Assembly: GCA_027296045.1 (NCBI GenBank) | Contig: JAPUJS010000592.1 | Span: forward strand, 1 to 5,265 | From: a bacterium | GTDB taxonomy: Bacteria > Latescibacterota > UBA2968 | Length of the DNA: 5,265 nucleotides | Direction of reading: 5' to 3' | Part shown: positions 1 through 4,928 of the stretch, in pieces | Layout: each line of letters opens with the position of its first letter | Position numbering within the stretch: the first letter of the stretch is position 1 | Program-made: the position numbers and the translations under genes | The notes under the pieces: generated by a model | What the model saw: the letters and a program-made list of their open reading frames with translations, nothing else | Databases searched by the model: none | What the model was told of the DNA's origin: nothing

Positions 1-52
1 CAAGCGTGAAACCAGCAGCTAGACGCGCCTGTTTTATCCGATGACCAGTCAT
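1..52 (-). CDS. XRE-family helix-turn-helix transcriptional regulator, N-terminal fragment
   Basis: Only the first 17 codons lie in the window; the gene runs off the left edge on the minus strand. They read MTGHRIKQARLAAGFTL, which matches the usual opening of Cro/C1-type (XRE) regulators: helix 1 with the K-x-A-R-x-A-A-G pattern leading into the helix-turn-helix. This opening is common in stand-alone repressors, antitoxins and XRE proteins fused to ImmA/IrrE-type peptidase domains, so the full architecture cannot be told. The ATG start is supported by a Shine-Dalgarno (AGGGGGG on the minus strand, positions 66-60) seven bases upstream and by a near-consensus promoter at 118-91. The promoter lies inside a perfect inverted repeat, so the protein probably represses its own transcription; that is inference. 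Plus-strand readings of the same bases are short tails without support. Confidence 0.72.
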   Translation of the reverse strand, partial: MTGHRIKQARLAAGFTL

Positions 53-74
53 AATATATCCCCCCTGTGCGTGT

Positions 75-128
75 AAATTCTCCGTTGACAAATATAGATA
101 AAATTGTGAATTTGTCAACGGAGAATTT
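75..128. repeat. Perfect 19-bp inverted repeat with 16-nt spacer, candidate operator
   Basis: The left arm AAATTCTCCGTTGACAAAT (75-93) and the right arm (110-128) are exact reverse complements, with 16 bases between them that are not symmetric. The arms contain TTGACA and TGTCAA. On the minus strand the right arm supplies the -35 hexamer of the XRE promoter, and the left arm covers the end of the -10 and the predicted transcription start. That arrangement suits a repressor site read by the adjacent XRE protein. There is no T run directly after the repeat and the loop is large, so an intrinsic terminator is less likely. A remnant of a small mobile element cannot be excluded. Confidence 0.85.
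91..118 (-). promoter_or_regulatory. Sigma70-type promoter for the XRE regulator gene
   Basis: Read on the minus strand, there is an exact TTGACA (118-113), a 16-nt spacer and TATATT (96-91), five of six matches to TATAAT. The predicted start of transcription is near 84, giving a leader of about 32 nt before the ATG at 52, with the Shine-Dalgarno inside it. In the other direction the mirrored TTGACA (85-90) has no good -10 at 16-18 nt, so the element reads as a one-way promoter towards the XRE gene. Confidence 0.7.
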
Positions 129-142
129 CTGTTCAAACCTAC

Positions 143-171
143 TTGTACCAGGGAAACTCATTCCATATCAA
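143..171 (+). promoter_or_regulatory. Weak candidate promoter for recD2
   Basis: TTGTAC (143-148) and TATCAA (166-171) are separated by exactly 17 nt, which is the best-spaced hexamer pair I find upstream of recD2, but both hexamers are poor matches. A better -35 (TTTACA, 186-191) is followed by TATATC (212-217) only after 20 nt. The real recD2 promoter is therefore uncertain. Confidence 0.2.
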
Positions 172-192
172 TAGATTAAGAGATTTTTACAT

Positions 193-212
193 GACACTAC
201 GGTGTTTTTTTT
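193..212 (+). terminator. Small UACG-tetraloop hairpin with T run in the recD2 leader
   Basis: ACAC (194-197) pairs with GTGT (202-205) around the loop TACG. A C(UACG)G closing gives a UNCG-type tetraloop, known to be exceptionally stable. A G-U pair (193/206) may extend it, and eight T residues run from 205 to 212. It has the layout of a minimal intrinsic terminator or attenuator, but the stem is only 4-5 bp and no plus-strand gene ends nearby. It may be fortuitous. Confidence 0.3.
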
Positions 213-273
213 ATATCTTGCTCAGATGAAACAATAAGAACCTCATTTGAGATCCAGACATCGAGATTCTTTT

Positions 274-2454
274 ATGGAACGGCTTCAGGGAATTGTAGAT
301 CGGATTACATTTCAAAATGCCGAAACAGGATACACGGTGGCCCGGTTGCAGGCGGAGGGCCACCGGGGCGATCCGGTGACGGTGGTGGGCGAGGTGCTGT
401 CGCTAAATCCGGGGGAATCTGTGGTGTTGGAAGGGGAGTGGATGACGCATAAGCAGTATGGGCGACAGTTTAAAATTTCGTCTTATCAGATGGTCTATCC
501 GTCTTCTGTGGAGGGAATGCGGCGATATCTGGGATCGGGGCTGATCAAAGGGGTGGGGCCCGTTACGGCCAAGCGGATTGTGAGCCATTTTGGGCAAGAG
601 ACGCTTCAGGTGATTGAGCAAGAACCCGATCGGTTGACGGAAGTGGAGGGATTGGGTGCCAAGCGGGCCCGGCTCATTGTGAAAGCCTGGGAGGCGCAAC
701 GGGAGATTCACAATGTGATGTTATTTTTGCAAAGCCACGGTGTGGGAACCGGGTTTGCAGTGAAAATCTGGAAGCGGTATGGGCAGGAAGCGGTTTCGAT
801 GATTCAGGAAAATCCCTACCGGCTGGCGACCGAAGTGTGGGGGATCGGGTTTCAGACGGCGGATGAGATTGCCCAGAAGATGGGGATAGAGACATTTTCG
901 GAGAAGCGGATTTGTGCGGGGATTCAGCATGTGTTGAACGAGGCGGCAGATAAGAACGGGAATGTGTATTTGCCGCGAGAGGCCTTGATCGAGATGTGTA
1001 TCGAAACCCTGGAGGTTCCGGGCGAAAAGGTGGGTCCTTGTTTGGACGGCCTGGTGCAGGATGAGACGGTGATTTTGGAAGAAGATCGGGTGTATATTCC
1101 ACCCCTGTTTTATTCTGAAAAAGGGACGGCTACGCGTTGTTATCAGCTTTCTCAGGTGCAGCGGATTGAATTGGGGGATATCCCCCGGGAGATTGCGGCG
1201 ATTGAGGCGAGAACCGGGGTGCAATTTGCCCCGCTTCAGAAACAGGCTTTGCAAAAGGTGCTTTCGCATAATTTGTTGGTGCTGACCGGGGGACCCGGTA
1301 CTGGTAAGACCACAACAATCAAGGGTTTAATTGCGCTTTTGGAGGCCAGAAAAAAGCGGATTTTGCTTGCAGCACCTACCGGAAGGGCGGCCAAGCGGAT
1401 GTCGGAGGCGACCGGGTATGAGGCCAAGACCATCCATCGGTTGTTGAAATACAGCCCCCAGGAGCACGCGTTTGAGAAAAATTTCGAAAATCAACTGGAG
1501 GTGGATGTCTTAATTGTCGATGAGGTATCTATGGTGGATGTGGTTTTGATGAACAGCCTGCTCCGGGCGGTTCCCATCAGCGCTTCGGTGATTTTGGTGG
1601 GCGATACGGACCAGCTGCCGTCGGTGGGGCCCGGCAATGTGCTGCGAGATATTATTGCCTCGGGGGAAGTGGAAACGGTGATGTTGAACGAGATATTCCG
1701 CCAGGCGCAAGAGAGCCGGATTGTGATGAATGCCCACGCCATCAATGCCGGCGAATTTCCGGATGTTCGGAATGTGCGGGATTCGGATTTCTTTTTTTTA
1801 GAAGTCGGCGAACCCGAACAGGTGGCGAAGACGGTTTGCGGGTTGTGCGCTTCCCGGTTGCCACGCACGTATGGTTTGGATCCCATCGACGATATTCAGG
1901 TGCTCTCTCCGATGTATCGGGGGGAGACAGGGGCCTTCAACCTGAATCGGGTGCTGCAGGATACGTTGAACCCCAATGGCCAGGAAATGATTCGTGGGGG
2001 GATGCAGTTACGGGTGGGGGACAAGGTGATGCAGGTGCGCAACAACTACGATAAGGATGTGTTCAACGGGGATATCGGTCGCATTGTGGAGATGGATTTG
2101 GACGAGCAGGTGATGACCGTGGCTTTCCAGGACCGGGTTGCGGGATACGAGTTTTCCGAATTGGACGAACTGGTGTTGGCCTATACAATTACTGTACACA
2201 AAAGTCAGGGGTCGGAATACAAGGCAGTGATTTTACCTCTGACCACCCAGCACTATATGATGTTGCAGCGCAATTTGCTGTATACGGCTATTACCCGAGC
2301 GCGGGATCTGGTGGTGATTGTGGGGACCAAACAGGCACTTGGTATGGCCGTAAAAAACAACCAGGTCGCCAAACGACACACGTCGCTTGCAGAACGCATT
2401 CGGTTGGGAGTGGAAGATCCTGGGGCGCTACGGATTCAGGAGGTTTTGTTTTGA
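274..2454 (+). CDS. recD2: RecD2-family ATP-dependent 5'-3' DNA helicase (SF1B)
   Basis: Encodes 726 residues, close to the usual 700-800 for RecD2, the RecBC-independent relative of RecD used in DNA repair and replication-fork maintenance. Residues 1-75 form the N-terminal OB-like region typical of RecD2. Residues 90-204 carry helix-hairpin-helix repeats (GVGPVTAKRIV at 93, VEGLGAKRARLI at 124, and two weaker ones to 204). The SF1 helicase core follows: Walker A GGPGTGKTTT (339-348, Lys345), motif Ia APTGRAAKRM (367-376), Walker B VDEVSM (415-420), motif III VGDTDQLPSVGPGN (442-455), IFRQ (474-477), KVMQVRNNYDKDVFNGD (584-600), the SH3-side TVHKSQGSEY (640-649) and motif VI YTAITRARD (670-678). 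All key residues are intact. I chose the ATG at 274 over an in-frame TTG at 247 because family members begin with the MERLQGIVDR-type strand; its Shine-Dalgarno is weak (GAG at 263-265). It is divergent from the XRE gene and translationally coupled to the next gene. Confidence 0.95.
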   Translation: MERLQGIVDRITFQNAETGYTVARLQAEGHRGDPVTVVGEVLSLNPGESVVLEGEWMTHKQYGRQFKISSYQMVYPSSVEGMRRYLGSGLIKGVGPVTAKRIVSHFGQETLQVIEQEPDRLTEVEGLGAKRARLIVKAWEAQREIHNVMLFLQSHGVGTGFAVKIWKRYGQEAVSMIQENPYRLATEVWGIGFQTADEIAQKMGIETFSEKRICAGIQHVLNEAADKNGNVYLPREALIEMCIETLEVPGEKVGPCLDGLVQDETVILEEDRVYIPPLFYSEKGTATRCYQLSQVQRIELGDIPREIAAIEARTGVQFAPLQKQALQKVLSHNLLVLTGGPGTGKTTTIKGLIALLEARKKRILLAAPTGRAAKRMSEATGYEAKTIHRLLKYSPQEHAFEKNFENQLEVDVLIVDEVSMVDVVLMNSLLRAVPISASVILVGDTDQLPSVGPGNVLRDIIASGEVETVMLNEIFRQAQESRIVMNAHAINAGEFPDVRNVRDSDFFFLEVGEPEQVAKTVCGLCASRLPRTYGLDPIDDIQVLSPMYRGETGAFNLNRVLQDTLNPNGQEMIRGGMQLRVGDKVMQVRNNYDKDVFNGDIGRIVEMDLDEQVMTVAFQDRVAGYEFSELDELVLAYTITVHKSQGSEYKAVILPLTTQHYMMLQRNLLYTAITRARDLVVIVGTKQALGMAVKNNQVAKRHTSLAERIRLGVEDPGALRIQEVLF
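2437..2444 (+). promoter_or_regulatory. Strong Shine-Dalgarno fixing a TTG start
   Basis: CAGGAGGT lies inside the last codons of recD2 and ends seven bases before the TTG at 2451. It is the strongest ribosome binding site in the window. It is the main reason for accepting a TTG start for the downstream gene. Confidence 0.85.
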
Positions 2455-3035
2455 AGATTTTTTTCCTTTTGTTTTTGGTTTTTGGTGCCAATTGGGCGGT
2501 CGAAGGTCAGGTGCGATTTCAGGATCTCATTCACAAGCGGTCGAAAGCCCCTTCCGAAGTCATTGCCATTGCTGAACGGAATTCAACATTTTCGTCCGAG
2601 GAAGTTCAATTGTTGACGCGGCGAAGCGAGTTTGATGTTTCCCAAAACAGGGGTTTGGGCAGGCGCTCGGAATTTTCACCGGAGGCTTTGGGGCGATTGG
2701 ATCGACGGTCGAACCTTTCGGGAGAACAAGAACGCCGTTTGCAGGTTCGGTCGGAATTTTCGTCCGAAGAGGTGCGTCGCCTGCAGATCCGATCGGAAGC
2801 TCCTGCTGGGCGGTTGGGTCTGGATCGGGCAGGTGAATATTCCCGTATGGTTTCCCGTTTTTCCCAAATGCCTGGGGATGAAATGGGTCGATTGCTCCGT
2901 CGGTCGGAAACCGGGTCTCTGGGGCAGAGACTCCGTCGTCACTCTCTCTGGGACGCCAATGTCCGTTTTATCCAGAAGAATTCGATCCCATCCGATACCG
3001 AGCGTCGAGTCATTCAGCGTCGTTCCGGGGATTAG
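2451..3035 (+). CDS. Exported Arg-rich protein of about twelve 14-residue repeats, unknown function
   Basis: I do not recognise this 194-residue protein. Residues 1-19 look like a Sec signal peptide: Lys2, a hydrophobic core IFFLLFLVFG and a plausible cleavage after Gly19 (Val at -3). There is no lipobox Cys, and no Cys anywhere. From residue 29 to the end nearly everything fits a 14-residue unit of the form [RK]-[RN]-S-E-F-S-x-E-x-x-R-R-L-Q. Clear copies start at 29, 43, 57, 71, 85, 99, 113, 126, 150, 163 and 176, with a shortened one at 140 and a final RRSGD. The mature chain has about 32 Arg, 3 Lys and 25 acidic residues, so it is strongly basic overall. The Ser-x-Glu-Glu start of each unit resembles a helix N-cap, suggesting a string of short helices; that is inference. 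The TTG start overlaps the recD2 stop by four bases (TTGA) behind a perfect AGGAGG, so translation is coupled to recD2. Location is probably periplasmic or extracellular. Confidence 0.8.
   Translation: MKIFFLLFLVFGANWAVEGQVRFQDLIHKRSKAPSEVIAIAERNSTFSSEEVQLLTRRSEFDVSQNRGLGRRSEFSPEALGRLDRRSNLSGEQERRLQVRSEFSSEEVRRLQIRSEAPAGRLGLDRAGEYSRMVSRFSQMPGDEMGRLLRRSETGSLGQRLRRHSLWDANVRFIQKNSIPSDTERRVIQRRSGD
2535..3032 (+). repeat. Coding tandem repeat, 42-nt (14-codon) period, diverged at DNA level
   Basis: The period is visible in the protein rather than in the DNA. Units such as RRSEFDVSQNRGLG, RRSEFSPEALGRLD, RRSNLSGEQERRLQ and VRSEFSSEEVRRLQ are consecutive, while their RRS codons differ (CGG CGA AGC, AGG CGC TCG, CGA CGG TCG). 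The four units at residues 43-98 and the one at 99-112 are all exactly 14 residues. Later units vary from 10 to 14. Old duplications kept by selection on the protein explain this better than recent slippage. Confidence 0.8.
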
Positions 3036-3040
3036 GTGTG

Positions 3041-3093
3041 CTTCGTTCTCTTTTTTCTTTTTTTCCTCCCGCTGTTCCTCCATTTCCTTTTGC
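3041..3093 (+). other. Pyrimidine-rich tract in the intergenic region 3036-3231
   Basis: Forty-eight of 53 bases are C or T, including runs of six and seven T. It begins six bases after the stop of the repeat-protein gene and ends at the -35 hexamer of the next promoter. No stem precedes the T runs, so it is not a standard terminator. The rest of this gap holds the promoter, stem-loop and leader listed separately. Confidence 0.5.
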
Positions 3094-3120
3094 TTGACAA
3101 TGTATCCTTAACACGATAAT
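3094..3120 (+). promoter_or_regulatory. Sigma70-type promoter for the GAF/HD-GYP gene
   Basis: An exact TTGACA (3094-3099) is followed after 15 nt by GATAAT (3115-3120), five of six matches to TATAAT. The spacer is shorter than the ideal 17; the alternative TAATTT at 3117-3122 has a 17-nt spacer but a poorer hexamer. The predicted start of transcription is about 3127, leaving a leader of about 105 nt. This gives the gene its own transcription, independent of the recD2 unit. Confidence 0.6.
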
Positions 3121-3125
3121 TTTTA

Positions 3126-3152
3126 GGCGCTTGCAACCCTATTGCAAGCGCC
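3126..3152 (+). promoter_or_regulatory. Perfect 11-bp stem-loop at the predicted mRNA 5' end
   Basis: GGCGCTTGCAA (3126-3136) and TTGCAAGCGCC (3142-3152) pair perfectly around the 5-nt loop CCCTA. The stem starts essentially at the predicted transcription start, the position at which 5'-terminal stem-loops are known to protect mRNAs from decay. A run of five T (3158-3162) follows after five bases, so it could also act as the terminator of the recD2/repeat-protein transcript arriving from upstream. As DNA, it is also a possible protein-binding palindrome. Confidence 0.75.
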
Positions 3153-3219
3153 GATGATTTTTCCTACCGGGGTTGTCCTGGAATGTGAAGGATTTTTTGA
3201 TGTTGCAGGCTTATTGTTC

Positions 3220-3224
3220 AAGGA
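3220..3224 (+). promoter_or_regulatory. Shine-Dalgarno fixing the GAF/HD-GYP start
   Basis: AAGGA ends seven bases before the ATG at 3232. The in-frame upstream candidates, TTG at 3142 and ATG at 3154, have no comparable site, and both lie in or next to the stem-loop. Confidence 0.7.
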
Positions 3225-3231
3225 AACTGCG

Positions 3232-4830
3232 ATGAATAACGGAGATCTACAGGCGCAACTTGACAACCTGATTCGAATTGGAACGGCCCTTTCAAGCGAG
3301 CGCAATCTGGATGTGTTGCTGGAGATGATCGTGGATGAATCCCGTCGGTTGACGCGGGCAGACGGGGGTACCTTGTATATTGTGAGCGACGACCGGCGGT
3401 TTTTGGAATGGAAGATTGTCCAGAACGATACTATGGACACTCGTATTGGCGGTACAAGCTCCGTCGAAGTGGATGAGGATATTTATAAGCCAGTTCCTCT
3501 GGTCTCGGAAGGGCAGATGAATTTTTCCCTCGTGTCGGCCTATGTGGCCAATACGGGTAAGACGGTGAACATTCCGGATGTGTATGAAGCCGAGGGCTAT
3601 GATTTTTCGGGAACGCGGGTCTACGACCAGGCCACTGGATACCGATCCAAGTCGATGCTGGTGGCAGCTTTGCGCAACCATGAAGACGATATTATTGGTG
3701 TGCTGCAATTGCTGAATGCCAAAGATCCTGACACCGATGCGGTCATTTCTTTTTCCGATACATTTGAGACCTTTATCACCTCTCTGGCGTCTCAGGCGGC
3801 GGTGGGGATTACCAACGTTCAGTTGATACGGGATTTGCAGAATTTGTTCGACGCGTTTATTGAGACCACGGCAACGGCAATTGACGAGAAGTCGCCCTAT
3901 ACGGCCGGTCATGTACGGCGGGTGGCCGGGTTAACGATGATGATTGCAGAAGAGATGAACCGGGAATCGGACGGGATCTGGGGGCAGGTACATTTTACGC
4001 CCGATGAGCTCAATGAACTCCGTATTGCGGCCTGGATGCACGATGTGGGGAAGATGACCACGCCCGAATATGTGGTGGATAAGGCCACGAAATTGGAGAC
4101 GATTTATGACCGAATTGGGACGGTGCGAGTGCGATACGAAGTTTTTAGACGGGATGTGGAGATTGCTGCTTTGAAGCAGAAACTGGCATTGCTGGAAAAT
4201 GGAAACTCGGATGATTTTTCTGAGATCGATCAAAGGCGGAAAGAAAACCTGAAGGTTTTGGAAGAGGAAGTGGCATTTCTGGAACAGCACAATATGGGTG
4301 TGGAGTTTATGGAAGATAGGGATATTGAGCGGATCCAGGCGATTGCCCAACAGACCTATGAAATGGACGGGGAGAACCATCCTCGGTTGACCGAAGACGA
4401 GGTCTATAATCTCTCGATCCGGAAGGGTACCTTGACCGAAGAGGAACGGCAGGTGATTAACAACCACGCTGCGGTAAGTATTAAGATGCTTTCCCAACTG
4501 CCGTTTTCCAAAAAGCTGCGGTTTGTGCCGGAATATGCGGGCGGCCATCACGAAAAACTCAACGGTCAGGGCTATCCTCGGGGGCTGACGGCCGATCAGT
4601 TGCCTCTGCAGGCCCGCATTTTGGCGGTGGCCGATATTTTTGAAGCCTTAACGGCATCCGACCGACCCTACCGGAAACCAATGCTTTTGTCACAGGCGCT
4701 CAAGATTATTGGATTTATGGTGAAAGACGGGGAATTGGACAGCAAAATTGTGGACCAGGTGAAAGGGAGCGGTCTGCTGATGGCCTATGCAAAAGAGGAA
4801 TTGACACCAGAGCAGATAGATATTGCGTGA
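3232..4830 (+). CDS. GAF and HD-GYP domain protein, probable cyclic-di-GMP phosphodiesterase
   Basis: Encodes 532 residues with no signal peptide or membrane segment, so it is probably a cytoplasmic sensor-effector. Residues 8-200 form a GAF domain, a small-molecule or redox sensing fold; its ligand cannot be read from sequence. Residues 205-515 form an HD-GYP domain, a metal-dependent hydrolase family that breaks cyclic di-GMP. The expected residues are present: YTAGH (His227), MHDVGK (His270, Asp271, Lys274), NHAAVSIKML (His412), HHEKLNGQGYP (His439, His440, GYP at 447-449), and VADIFEALTASDRPYR (Asp468, Asp477), so activity is likely. Between the HD motif and the NHAAVS helix there is about 110 residues of extra sequence (288-400), much of it predicted coiled coil (about 308-352). 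There is no GGDEF or receiver domain. The start at 3232 is set by AAGGA; reading from TTG 3142 would add 30 residues. The gene has its own promoter and ends at a bidirectional terminator. Confidence 0.93.
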   Translation: MNNGDLQAQLDNLIRIGTALSSERNLDVLLEMIVDESRRLTRADGGTLYIVSDDRRFLEWKIVQNDTMDTRIGGTSSVEVDEDIYKPVPLVSEGQMNFSLVSAYVANTGKTVNIPDVYEAEGYDFSGTRVYDQATGYRSKSMLVAALRNHEDDIIGVLQLLNAKDPDTDAVISFSDTFETFITSLASQAAVGITNVQLIRDLQNLFDAFIETTATAIDEKSPYTAGHVRRVAGLTMMIAEEMNRESDGIWGQVHFTPDELNELRIAAWMHDVGKMTTPEYVVDKATKLETIYDRIGTVRVRYEVFRRDVEIAALKQKLALLENGNSDDFSEIDQRRKENLKVLEEEVAFLEQHNMGVEFMEDRDIERIQAIAQQTYEMDGENHPRLTEDEVYNLSIRKGTLTEEERQVINNHAAVSIKMLSQLPFSKKLRFVPEYAGGHHEKLNGQGYPRGLTADQLPLQARILAVADIFEALTASDRPYRKPMLLSQALKIIGFMVKDGELDSKIVDQVKGSGLLMAYAKEELTPEQIDIA

Positions 4831-4850
4831 TCCGATCAAAAACATCCGAG

Positions 4851-4880
4851 AAAAAAGCCCGGCTTGTCCGGGTTTTTTTT
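4851..4880. terminator. Bidirectional intrinsic terminator between convergent genes
   Basis: CCCGG (4858-4862) pairs with CCGGG (4868-4872) around CTTGT. The stem is extended by a G-T pair and by six A (4851-4856) pairing with the T run that begins at 4873. Eight T follow on the plus strand and six A precede, so it works as a U-tract hairpin in both directions. It lies 20 bases after the HD-GYP stop and about 50 bases past the stop of the opposing gene. Confidence 0.92.
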
Positions 4881-4928
4881 GTCTACAATGTGGTAGAAGG
4901 ACCATTTTATTTTGCACAACTATTTTTA

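Noticed and set aside
1..44. Tail of an upstream plus-strand gene (stops at 9, 22 and 44)
   Set aside because: All three frames give only a few unremarkable residues, whereas the minus strand gives an XRE start with a Shine-Dalgarno and promoter.
75..128. The inverted repeat as a CRISPR repeat or intrinsic terminator
   Set aside because: There are only two inverted arms and no direct array. The loop is 16 nt and no T run follows, while a promoter fits the spacing closely.
247..273. In-frame TTG start adding nine residues to RecD2
   Set aside because: The added residues (MRSRHRDSF) do not look like the family start, there is no good Shine-Dalgarno, and the ATG at 274 begins the conserved first strand.
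1791..1800. Run of eight T inside recD2 as a phase-variation or frameshift site
   Set aside because: The frame is intact and codes a plausible Phe-Phe-Phe-Leu segment. One T8 alone, with no alternative product, is weak evidence.
2632..3111. Plus-strand 159-residue open frame overlapping the repeat protein
   Set aside because: It has no Shine-Dalgarno support and no internal repeat logic, and ends in a homopolymer-coded Phe/Ser tail. The coupled frame with the 14-residue period is clearly the coding one.
3142..3231. In-frame TTG (3142) or ATG (3154) starts adding up to 30 residues to the GAF/HD-GYP protein
   Set aside because: These starts lie in or beside the stem-loop and lack a ribosome site. 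The ATG at 3232 has AAGGA at correct spacing and begins just before the GAF domain.
3153..3231. Possible cyclic-di-GMP riboswitch in the HD-GYP leader
   Set aside because: The leader is too short after the stem-loop, and I see none of the conserved GEMM-type sequence elements.
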